Origin: Fulvivirga sp.
Lineage (GTDB): Bacteria; Bacteroidota; Bacteroidia; Cytophagales; Cyclobacteriaceae
Reading direction: 5' to 3'
Length of the DNA: 56,316 nt
Assembly: GCA_028280565.1 (NCBI GenBank)
Contig: JANQLQ010000272.1
Location: forward strand, 1 to 56,316
This document shows positions 10,601 to 21,500 of the stretch, one piece after another (the stretch's first letter is position 1; each line of letters starts with the position of its first letter). The position numbers were made by a program, and so were the translations under genes. The notes beneath the pieces were generated by a model. It was not told the DNA's origin, ran no database searches, and saw nothing but the letters and a program-made list of their open reading frames with translations.

Positions 10601-12543
10601 TGCCGGGGCCGGGAGGACGTATCGAAGTAAGATTAAAGACACAACGCAATGCCTGCGGCGGATATTCGATATGGTTAGGCGCTGCGGGGTACTTTACCTT
10701 TAGCACGCTGACCAAGCATACGCCAAATTCTCCTTGCTATGCCATAGTTCCCTACAATGCTTCCGCGATCAAGGCGGGAAATTCAGTTCAGCCGCTTAAT
10801 ACCATCAATACCTGGGTATTGCCTTTTGCAGGCGCGGTTTCTTTCCAGTTGGGAACAAAGACCACCTCCCAGTCGGATCTTATCGAAAGCCCCGGGAATT
10901 TCCAGCACTTAGACGGCTCGCCATTTGAAATAAAACTGAAGGAGGGGTTTGAGCCTGTCCAGGCTTTTTATGAAAAAGGATTTGCCAATGGCTTTGACGA
11001 CATGGAAAAAATAGGGCTTAAGCCTAGGAAAAAAGAAATCACCATCACCGACCTGGACAATGTAAGGATCGATCATGTGACGTTTAGTAAGAGTGATTTA
11101 AGCCTTTCAAATGGAGCACCTTTCAAGCAAGTGCCGGCGAATGGCAGGTACCAGGTCAGGGTGTGTGCCAAAGACGCCGAGCAAAACCATTTTGAAAGTG
11201 ATATTAAAGTAGACCTTATCTCTTATCGCCTGAGCAGGATAGATCGGTTCACTGGGAATCAACGGGTGGTATTCGATGTGACTGAACTTAACCCATTTAA
11301 AAACGCTGCCATCTTTGTGCCCGGTGCGGCTGCTCGTGGTTTTATTCACCAAGGTGGGTCAGGGGAAATTTCAACGGATAGAATTTATGAGCATGAAGAC
11401 CTTGTTTTCCGAAATAGAACGATAACCGGCGGTACAGAGCGACATACTTTTTTCGACCGCTGGAAAAGTTTTGAAACTTACATCTATCATAGCCTAGGGT
11501 ACATGGAGACCGTTTCTCTCGGTGATGAGGTGTATGACATCATCGCGAGGCGTATCCTAGACCCGCCTCCCGGGGGCAACCTCTTTTTCTTTGACGAAGC
11601 CATAGGCATGAATAAGTCCGAAGACATTACACCAAGTGTACCCCTGTGGCGAGCAGACAAGGAATACTTCCGCCAGGTGCTGGACTTTTACGCTGTGGTG
11701 GCGGGTAACACTCCTCCCGGGGAGGATTATGACCTTAAATGCACGGTACAACGACAATCGAATAAGGGAAGGAAGACCGTAGCCATCTACGCGGAAAATG
11801 TGGGTATCTTGAGGATCCTACCCGCCATTAGAGAGCTGCTGGATGAAGACATAGGATCAAGGTATTCCAAACTGCGTATAATTCTTGGGTTTCTCGACCC
11901 TGTTTGGCCTAATACCCGCCCAGGCCTTGGAGATGTTAGCCTGTGGTTGAAAGACCATATTGATACGCTTTCCAAAAGACCGAATGTCACCGTATTCACA
12001 GCACAATCCGGATCACCCTCTCTTAGGAGTAGGATCTATGGGAGTGACGGCAATGAAGTACTTAACCTTACGGCCAGGTATGACCTAAGTTTCCTGGGAG
12101 ACCTCGGCCTCCTTAACCGAGAAAGCAATCCTCATATACTCCTGAAGTACATGTATGCATTGGGCGCTGCGGGAGACCTGGACATCGCCTACTGCGGTAA
12201 CGATGTCACTAACCCAGCTACGGGGCAGCTGGGATCATACCTGGGTATGCCCTGCTGGAGCACCCGGCACCCCGATCTCGAATCCATACCCTACGTCGGC
12301 TATGTAGGCCCAGGCTGTGGAGATATGAGAAATTATTTTAGAGATCCTATGGGGTTTCCCAGCCAGAGTTATGAGTTCAAGGCGCTTGATTTTACCGGGG
12401 TTTCCGTGGCAGATATTTTCCGGCTGATGGAAGAGGAAGAGCGGAACCGGTTGAGCAAGATCGCCCTTAAGGTCGAAAACATGCGATCAGCCGATCAGCA
12501 GGCATTGAAAACCATCATAACCGGTGAACAGCCTCAAAAATGA
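7630..12543 (+). CDS. Large secreted protein with N-terminal HAF-like repeats, function unknown
   Basis: 1637 aa, starting 9 nt after the preceding stop. A clear signal peptide is present (MKTP, hydrophobic core, cleavage near 'GVYAQ'). Residues ~50-450 hold several HAF-type repeats, for example 'AINDLGWIVGHY', 'GINDDGLTVGNY' and 'DINNHNQIIGRG', a motif class of bacterial extracellular proteins predicted to form short beta blades. Residues ~517-665 look like a jelly-roll or MAM-like sandwich. A Gly/Ala/Val-rich hydrophobic stretch at ~705-755 could be a membrane or fusion-peptide-like segment, which is unusual in the middle of an exported protein. The C-terminal ~900 residues are not recognised. 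There is no T9SS sorting domain at the C-terminus, unlike genes 1 and 3 of the operon, so it may stay in the periplasm or envelope, or travel with a partner. That last point is inference. Confidence 0.85.
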   Translation: MKTPVCTYTFLLTLSLLVTDRSGVYAQLRSGIIDVSNDILQVDPSIAGISQLEDIEPVAINDLGWIVGHYPTPGGENQLFVRIPEEDSLYTALGEARVMLVTSGVGLTAAGISNNRTIIYNVTDPVTSNVTGLYRLFNEATGRYEAGVGAEHFQFKDISGSWVAADVYIGRQGVTLPPNEFCPFFADLGASFSPGNLVRAMVFNIEGGGPGSALSIAFQEAELCNLSSRAYAVKASASGDLRYVVGESFGRGRGDERFASARAMVYSQEVGNAFRVTEMLGGTPGQIRAVNTIGEIAGTWFTPVNSQVPNSQRGFKTAIGCLDPQGDQLPFSDIYPDRSVLPNGINDDGLTVGNYLYGDPPQLRTFLFEALTCYDTSPRPVGDNGRVDTLDLALTFKDLTQLARQRVGINGWQRLSTAKDINNHNQIIGRGIGPDGNIRAYLFGFNPCELAGVRGLYPKGNLDPVNPSSMAFYQGLHDRLSTIWQDPGYFTGPKDYEPLTGIFPDNDALEGEGTEQGWYVNETAAYGPGGTATLLTNISPVYANQANHVIETNFFPVLTESIYKEAYLSFKVWSHQEKGIYDHVKIEVKDIGENKWSPLAYISGSYDPSADYSNLNDVFSNDPGAGWANYFIDLSLYINREVQLRFSFVSDVCVAGDGVLFKDFGLFGISEAIQHAEFARFLGEGTTANLVEEVPSAVRESIEVGLGGTIVVGGGVATAGLINTAVGTGTAPAIGLAPGVGIVVAIVATGVIVYYAYKSLSGPQPASSIIFSASPTALAADPNLGIYLDHKKQVFFDGFWMTDQMSKEPVERTLIYGTIINGLESVRSTAIGANEDDPVYLPSFTDVNTKEITLVFPTETDLILDQNNVRFWLKRLFSEMALFTDELQIVPYVHNTYTGEYIKITTPTEIGAETDFFYAYGMAQAALDVADNIWSGAQAAPREDENTIPATDITIPTAGDIVLDDTCNEDPSENIKDKGDNTPETEAEPKLPGPGGRIEVRLKTQRNACGGYSIWLGAAGYFTFSTLTKHTPNSPCYAIVPYNASAIKAGNSVQPLNTINTWVLPFAGAVSFQLGTKTTSQSDLIESPGNFQHLDGSPFEIKLKEGFEPVQAFYEKGFANGFDDMEKIGLKPRKKEITITDLDNVRIDHVTFSKSDLSLSNGAPFKQVPANGRYQVRVCAKDAEQNHFESDIKVDLISYRLSRIDRFTGNQRVVFDVTELNPFKNAAIFVPGAAARGFIHQGGSGEISTDRIYEHEDLVFRNRTITGGTERHTFFDRWKSFETYIYHSLGYMETVSLGDEVYDIIARRILDPPPGGNLFFFDEAIGMNKSEDITPSVPLWRADKEYFRQVLDFYAVVAGNTPPGEDYDLKCTVQRQSNKGRKTVAIYAENVGILRILPAIRELLDEDIGSRYSKLRIILGFLDPVWPNTRPGLGDVSLWLKDHIDTLSKRPNVTVFTAQSGSPSLRSRIYGSDGNEVLNLTARYDLSFLGDLGLLNRESNPHILLKYMYALGAAGDLDIAYCGNDVTNPATGQLGSYLGMPCWSTRHPDLESIPYVGYVGPGCGDMRNYFRDPMGFPSQSYEFKALDFTGVSVADIFRLMEEEERNRLSKIALKVENMRSADQQALKTIITGEQPQK

Positions 12544-12563
12544 GCCAACTTTTACCATAGACC

Positions 12564-15500
12564 ATGAAGAAGATAGCAATACTTAAAAGGTGTCGTCGCA
12601 TATCCATCCCCGGGTTTACTTATGCGGCTGTTTTGGCCATGTTGACCGTGGTCTTTCCCTGCACGGATACCAAGGGACAGGGCGCCGTGGACCCCAATAA
12701 CACCGACGGCGAAAGGGTAGGCCTTTTGCAAAAGTGTTGTGAAATGGATGTTAAATTCTTTAAAACGGATGGGGTTACCGAGATCCAACGTGCCAACACC
12801 AATGAATTCTTCACCATAAAAGCTAGCGTAGAAGGAGATAATTGCCGGGCTAAGTGGTTTTACCAGAATGATTGTGATGAAAGCTTTGAAAGAATTGAAG
12901 ATGAAGGAAGCGACCGTCCCGCATTTAAGCACCTGGCCGGGAAATGGGGCCCGGTGATCTATCGCTCGCGCGTAGAATGTAATGAAGACTATGATTGCGC
13001 CGATGGGGTAGTATTCCCAGTGCTGGACTGGGGCATATGGTTTTATGGTGACGAGGGCCGGCTAAAAAAATTTAGAAAGGGTGGTGATTTTGATGGGTAT
13101 TATGATCCTGCCAAACCCTCTGTCCTTTTTATCCATGGCTTGCGCCAGGGCGCTGCGTCCAATGATCTGCGCCAGGATTTTGTTTTCAGCAGGTTGGAAG
13201 GCAACCCGCAAACCGGACAAAATGAAATCGTGGATGAGAACCTCCCCGCATTATGGCGGAGCAAGGGATTCAACTTTGTGGTATTCAACTGGACGCAATT
13301 CGCAGATGAAAGTAGCCTGCGGTTGGTAGAAGATAAGATCTGGGAAGCGGACCGGGTGAGGTGGCGAGACCCGCTCGGCCGTACGATCTCTGAAAACTTC
13401 CCGTCCGGGAGGAACATAGGCGACTTGATCTATGAATCATTTCTTAATTGGAACCCGGGATCTTCGGTAAGGATCGTCGGTCATGGGGTAGGTGCCCAGC
13501 TGGCAGTGGAGCTGGCCAACCGGCTTTCGGCAGCCAACCGGACGGGAAAGATCCAACGGCTCGTCCTGCTCAACCCGTATTGGTCGCGGGAGTCTAAACC
13601 CTATGGCCTGGGGCCGGATGTAACCTTACCGGGCCAAGCCATCACCCGCACGGCGCGGCGGTCCTTGCGGGACATGACATCTCTTTATAAAAAGAACGTA
13701 CTGATAGAGACCTATCGTAACCTGTATTTCGGCAAGAATGAGAACTTGTTATACCATGGAGATGACAATGATTCCATAAAGGCGATAACAGCCTATGCGG
13801 ATCTAAAACCTGCCTGGCAGCAAAGGGTGCTCAATATACCCCCGGAACTTAACAACCTCTTGCAGGCCAATGATAAGCGATTGCACGAAGCTATCTATTT
13901 ATGGTACCTCCGGTCCATCGACTTTCCTATCTTACCTTCTTTAGTAGATTCCGAACGCCCGAAAGACGAAAACGGGAGGAGGTACCCTTTGGTAGAAGAA
14001 GGCTGTAACTGGCAAAATCGAGTAGCCATAGGGTTGACAGCAAGAACCGCATTCCAGGCCAGTTTAAACCTGCAAAGAAGCAAGAAGTTTTCAAGACAAA
14101 TTACAGGCTTTGGAACAATAGCTACGGAAGATGATTCACTGGTTTTGGAGCATTTTTGCTCATGTATTATAGACACTGCGAGAAATACCCGTAGCCGTGG
14201 GCTGGTCACCACCCATGACGTGGCCTTTCGCGAATATGCCAAATGCAACGACCGGGTACTGCTGGTAAGAAATGCGGCAGCAGGTACTGAAGGGCACACC
14301 GCTGCGTTGCTGACAACATCCCCGGACGCTTCCCGGACAGAAAGTACCCCTACTTATCTCCCCAACCCATACCTGGACTTGCCTGCTTTGTCGGCCCAGG
14401 AAGACTTGGGTTGCGGGGCTTCAAACGGCCTGGTGAGTATACATCCCGATTCGCGGAAAGCAAGATTGATGGTGGACAGGGAGATAGAACATGCCCCCGG
14501 GTTAGAGACCATCACCCGGGAATATGCTCATTTTGTCTTTAACGTCCTTCTCCCTAGGGGATTGTACGTCTACCCCATGCCCAGGTTTGAAGATGAGCGG
14601 TGGTACCAAACGTATAAGGACATGCTGGCCCATAAAAAGATCGAGGGGAATTGGAAAATTTTTAAGGACGATTGCTACGTGGTCAAAGATACCCTGGGCA
14701 ATATCCTTTTCAATGATTACCGGCTTCATGGTATCTACGATGAAGATGGAAGCGCGATCACCGGGGAAGAAGATGTGCTGAATGGTATCAATACGATCAT
14801 TAATCGGCAGACTTCCTCGCATGGATTTAACCCTTTCGGCAATGATGGTGACATCCGGCCCGATATCCGGGACAACCCGGGCATCCAACTGCTCCAAAAC
14901 GGGATACACGACCAATGGGAAGACCGGAACAGTTGGATCGTAGCTGGTGGTGAAATGGGGCCACAGGCAAATGTTACCGTGTACTGGCCTAACGGCACGG
15001 TGTCTGGAATTTATGTTGACAGCATAGCCCAGCAAAAAAGATTTTATCAATGTTTGGATATGGATTGGGAATCATTGTACCCGGATAATCCCGTGGACGA
15101 AACCAATCTCTATGCCGCTCGCGATGGAGGGGTAGAAGAAACTTCCCTTAACATAGGAGGTTACCCGGCATTGCATAAAAGGCCCGTGGATCCCGGCAGG
15201 CCTACCGTTGGGCAACGGAACTATTGGGAAGGGCCTGACCAGGGGGGATATTACAACTTTAAAGCCCAACAAGTACTGCAAGACCGGGCGCGGTTCAGCT
15301 GTTCTGAAGTGATCGGGGGCGGATCGGTATTTTTAAAAGCTACCTACACCATAACAGGACAGACCCCCGGTATCACAGACCTGGAGGAACAAATTGCCGC
15401 CGATATAGGTCTGCATCCGCACCATTTTGTACGCTATGCCAAGTTTGCCAGTGACTATGACATTATTGTCGGTATTCGTAATTCTAACCAGGCAGCAGCT

Positions 15501-18500
15501 CAATGGCTTGATGAGATGTACGCTGGGGGCAAATACAGGCCCAAACCTTTGAACATCAAGGCAAAAAGCTTACAAGCAAGAGCATATTCTGGTTTTTGTG
15601 CGGAAGGGGTATCGGATTGTGGTACCGGGCTGGCCCGGTTTTTAGGCCCCGGGAAGGCCATAACGAATGATGTGGATTGTACGGTGTGTGATCCGGGATG
15701 CGGGGAATTGGCAGGGCTCGCTGCTTTTGATCCCAGGACGGATCGAGGACGAAGGTTGATCGACCCTAACCGGGAGTTCAATTTAGCTCCCCAGTTTGAT
15801 TGCGAATCAAATACAGACTTTGAACTTCTCTATGCCAGGGGCCTTGGATCAAAAATGATGAAAGAGGGCCTTTACGTTTATCCCATACCCTACTTCGCCA
15901 ATAAATACCAACAAACTTTTGAGGTCAGCGATATAACCGATCTAACCGGCCAGGGGCTAGTGATAGGAAGTAAATATACCGACCAACTGGCAAAACCGGT
16001 CCATGTTCTATTGGCGGATGAAAGTGGCAATAGTCCATTGCAGATCACGGACAGGGATGCCCTTGGCGCCCCTATATTATTTGGATTTAACGGGGGAGGT
16101 CAATTCACCCTGGACCAGTTGGCCAACACGCCAACAGGAGTTTATGCACACGTTTACGAGCGGGACCCGTCGCAGCCCGGGGTACCGTTATCCTTTTTAT
16201 GGAAGAAGCCGTTACACGTCATTCCACCGGAACACACTACTCAAAACTCGGTTTACAAGGTGGATGACGATGAGTACCCCGTATGGTTGGATAACAATCA
16301 AATCTCACTTCCGGCAGGTCATCCCGCGAATCAATTTGTCAATTTTGATTATAACTTCCTGGACCCGGTGTTCGAGCCAGGCAATATAAAGGGTACCATT
16401 CCGCCCACTGCCAGCGACCCGGGCTGGAACCCGGAGGGGAGCTGGAATGCTCAAAGCTGGGTAGCTGTCTACTACGAAATACTACACCGCTATTTCGCAG
16501 ACCTGGATGACCCTTATGATGTGGATAACTGGAAAACGAATACGATCTATGCCCACTCTTGTTATACCATCAAAGATGCGCAGGGCAACCGGTATTTTAG
16601 TGATTATGATGGCCATGGCTATTACATAAGCCAATCGCACCCGCAGCCTTTGCAGCGAGGAAATAGATGGTACCCTTCCTGGGTCTTGCAAGATGAGAAT
16701 GTAGAGCCGATCGATATCGACCGGCTCGCTAATGACGATCGTGAATATGCCAGGGAATTGCTCAACCACTTCCTGATGAAGGATTTCCCATGGAAGGCAG
16801 CGTCCGATATCCCTGCTGATCAGCTGGAAGTTTACAATAACCTGAAGTCATACTACACCAATTCGGGGGTAGATGTCACGATCCCTCTTGGTCAGCTCCC
16901 CATCACCGGGGGTGTCGACCCTGACCTGGTCAAGACCAGGCCCTGGGATGTGGTGCAACACGGGCCACAAGACGAATGGTATGAAAGGAACAATTATGGG
17001 ATCGCGGAGGTGAATATGGGGCCACAGGGAAATTTCACACTGTGGGTACCCGAACTCCGTGACGATGGCCAAAAGGTGGTGCGCGTCTATTCTATGGACC
17101 CCGGGAGGTCTACCTACAACCAGGAGCGTTTGTATGAATGTCTCAACCTAAACTTCCAAAGCTATTTTCCTCAAGCCTTTTATGCGAGATCATTCCTGCA
17201 TCCATTGGGCACCAGTATCATGAAGACAGCTTTTGCATCCAGGGGTGGCTTCGATCGGTTTCCCTGTCATTACTGGAGTGATGGAGGGGGCGATGGTTGC
17301 CAGTTTACCTGGAATATAAGCGGGATCGTCGATGGAGCATCTTCCGAGCCGAACCAACAATTAAAGCAATACGACCTGGCCTTTCAAGCGCTACGGCTGG
17401 ACCCTTCTCTTCCGTTTGAAACGCTCCCGGACCCGGACATAGAGATAGATGACCCGATTTCCTGTGAAGTGCCCGTAAACGAATGCTATTCCTTGGAAGA
17501 ATTGAGGTCTTTATCGCGGGAGGAACTCTTTGACATCAATTTTGCCTTAGCGGACCTGTATGATAATGATGACGGTATTCCCCCCGGCAGTGACCAGCAA
17601 AAGCGACTGGCCTATACCCTGGATGAATTCCTGGGCCAGGAATTTGACCCATCGATGAACAATACGGCCAATACCGAGTGTATTCCAGGGTACTATTCCC
17701 GGTACGTGATCGGGGAAAATCCCGACCTGCCAGATGATGACCCGGACAAATACATGATCCTCATAACGCACCCTTATTCGGAAGAAGATGTAACAGTACG
17801 CATTGACGGTACCCCTGAAGAGGAGTTTATACGTGATAAAGCAGAAAACTATTTCTTCTTGTTAAGCGCCATGTGCTACGAGGAGGTAGATGACGGGTGG
17901 ATCTCCATGGCAGAATGGCACAAACTCGATTCTACACTATCAGGGCCCGGTTTTTCGATACGCATGACGAATAGAAACTTTGGTGGCCTGGGAAGGATAA
18001 CAGCAGGAGGCGAGTTCCTCGATGAAGCCTTACAGGCCGCTGACTATCTTGAGCTCAAAACCCCTGTGATCCAGGCAGCCGGGTATAGCATCTCGGGGAT
18101 CTACGGCCCCAATTTCCCGACCCCGGGCTATGACGGTAACAGTACGCTTACGCTTCGTCAAATGAAAGCCGGTCTATGGGATTTTGACGCAGATCCTTTT
18201 GACCAGCTTCAGAGGAAACCCTATTATAACCAAGCACCTTATGAAAGGGTGCGTTCGGAGGTCACCTTCGATGCCAACGGGCTGATCCTGGACGAGGAAG
18301 GACAACCCCTGGACTTCGGTGAGATTACCTCTTACTTGCAGGATTGCATGGGACGTCTTTATATTGCCCGGGCAGGCTACATCTATCATTCCGAATTACT
18401 TGGGGGAGCCGCGCTAGCTTCGGCCGGTGACATCAAAGTGGAAGAAGGCCAGCCTGTTTTTATAGATGTTCGTAGTGGTCATTACGAACCCCCTTGTGAA

Positions 18501-21500
18501 TTTCTTGATCTGCCCCTGTCACTTTTAGCGTCTAACGGGCATTCCTTCGAAGAAAAGTATCCGCGACCGCCACGAGGTATATGCCAATCCTGGTACTGTA
18601 ATACTATTTTACTGGAAGCGAACTTTGATGGTATCCCTGTTACTTTCGGACCGGGAGAAAACGACCCTGACACACTGGTCAGAAGGATGTTTATTCCGGG
18701 AGAAGTCGTAGTGACGGCCGGGGAAAGGCCGGCAGGTAGCCAGGTCAAACTGGCCATATTCGGGCCAGGTCAAAGGAGAGAGCCAAATGAACTTTTCTAT
18801 CAACCTGACCCCCTCAATACGACGAGGTACGTCCTGTCACCCGGTCAGGCCCTAAATGCCGGGGACTCTGTGCTTTACAATATGATAAATCTAAGTGTGA
18901 AAGTGATCTATGGAGGCACCAAGGATGGAACGGTGGAAATGAAAATCGAAAACTGCCCGGCTGATGAGGCCAATGAATGCTATACATTGGATGAATTGAG
19001 GTCTTTTTCAAGGGAAGAGCTTGCCGGGATCGACAGTGACCTGGGAGCGCTATATGATATCGATGACGGCATACCCCCTGGTGCCCGGCAAAAACGACTT
19101 GCTTATACATTGGAGGAATTTTTGGCACTGGAATTTGACCCTACAGGGTTCAACACCGCCAATACGGAATGTATATCCGGGTATTACTCGAGGTATTTCA
19201 TTGGCCGGAACCCGGACCTTCCTGCCGGGGATCCCAATAGGGAAATGATCCTGGTCACCCATCCTTATACGGAAGCGGATGCAACCCTGGCGGAAGAAGA
19301 TGGGGCAATGCAAGACAAGACACGGTACTATGGAGACATACTGAGGGCTATGTGCTATGAGAAAGTGGATGATGGGTGGATCTCGTTGGCCGAGTGGTAC
19401 AAGCTAGATCCCGATCAGCCTGTTGCTGAACTTTCTTTGCGGATGACTAATCATAACTTTAGCAATAAAGGGAGGATCACCCCTCAAGGGGAGTACCTTG
19501 TTACGAATACTGATGCTTATAATTTTCTTACCTCCCAAGCCCAGCAAATCGCCGAGGCGGGGTACGGGATCTCCGAGCTTTATGGGCCAAACTTCCCAAC
19601 TCCGGGTTATGAAGGGAATAGTTCTTACAGCCTTAGAGCGATGGTACCGCGTTACTGGGAGTTGGATGCTGACCCCAATTTCGCCAACGTAGTAGACTAT
19701 TATCAATCTCCTTCCAGGAGAGCGCCTTTCGAGGTGACTTTGGGTAATAATGGACTCATACGGGATGAAAACGGGGACATTGTAGATGTACCGATGGTCG
19801 ATTATGTCATGGACTGCATGGGTCGGTTGTACATCGCCAAGAGTTCAATATCTTTTCATTCGCAATATTTGGGAGGAGGAGCTGTTGCTTCGGCAGGAAG
19901 GGTCAGCGTCCGGGGGGGTAAACCCACCTTTATAGACTTATTCAGCGGCCACTACAAGCCACCTTCATGTGAGTTTTTAGAGCAGCCTATTGAACTGCTG
20001 GGGAATGCCGGCACACCGTTTGAAGAGGCCTATCTTACCGTGCGGGAAGGTGCAGAGGGAGAGGTATGCCAGGCCTGGTACTGCAATACCATTTCCACCC
20101 GGGCAAATTTTGACGGGGCTCCTAAGTCATTCGGCCCGAGAGACGACCCCAGGGCCCTGTACAGGAAAATGATGGTGCCCGGGAAGGTGAATGTGATCAA
20201 TGGAACTAGGCCGGCCGGTAGCCAGGTAATGCTTACCCTTCGGGGGGGAGGAAATGTCAATGAGTTGGTATACGAACCGGCTCCGGCGGACCCGGCAGCA
20301 TATACATTGGCGCCGGGGCAGGACTTTAACCATGGAGATACGGCTCTTTACAAAAACTTTGTATTCAAAGTGATCGATGGCGGGTCTGATCTTGGAATAG
20401 TAGAAGCCACGATCGAAAACTGCCCGGCAGAACCCGACCCAGGTTGTTATACACTTCGGCAGTTAAGGTCACTATCCAGGGACGAACTTTCACGGATCGA
20501 CAGTGACCTGGTAGAATTGTATGACAATGACGATGGTGTAGCTGTCGTTGATCAGCAAAAACGGTTAGCCTATACGCTGGAAGAGTTTTTGTTACAAGAG
20601 TTTGAACCTTCGAATTTTAATACCGCTAATACCGAATGTATACCCGGCTATTATTCGCGGTATGCCATTGGCGAAAACCCTGACCTCCCGGAAAGTGATC
20701 CCGATCGTTTGATCATACTTATTTCACATCCTTACACGGAAGAAGATGTGGCGGTGCGCAACGATGGACTTCCGGGGCAACGATTCGTCCAGGACAAAAC
20801 GGACAATTACTTTGCCCTACTGGAGGCGATGTGTTACGAACCCATGGATTCGGGGTGGGTGTCGCTGGCACAATGGTATAAACTTGATCCTGATCTGCCC
20901 GAGCCGGGATTTGCGTTCAGGATGACCAATAGTAATTTTTACGAGACCGGGAGGATCACTACGGCAGGCGAGTACCTGGCGCAAGGTACATATGCCGATA
21001 ATTACCTCGTACAGAAAACCCAGGCCATAGGATCTTTTGGTTATGATATTTCGAAAATTTTAGGACCCAACTTCCCAACCCCGGGATACGAGGCCAATGA
21101 CCAGTATACGTTAAAACAAATGTTGACAGGGTTCTGGACGCTGGATGCCGAGCTTATCGGGGATTCTCCCTACATTCAAGCCCCCTTCGATAGGGAATTA
21201 CTGGAAGTCACCTTCAGCGATGAAGGCCTAGTGCTAGATGAAAATGGGGAACCTGTCAATGTAGATAATGTATCTTATGCCCAAGATTGTATGGGGCGTT
21301 TTTACATCGCCAAAGATGAGCTATTCAGTCATTCTCAATTCACCGGGGGAGGCGCCTTGGCTTCAGCAGGACAGATAATTGTTGAAGAAGGTGAACCAAT
21401 TTTTGTTGATCTATTCAGTGGGCATTACGAACATGCCTGCGAATTTTTAGACGTTCCTTTGGCCCTGTTAGTATCCCAGGGATATACCTTTGAAGAAAAG

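Noticed and set aside
14502-15050. 182-codon minus-strand open frame
   Set aside because: Antisense to the 3699-aa gene, with no family-like motif. The sense frame has clear repeat and domain evidence.
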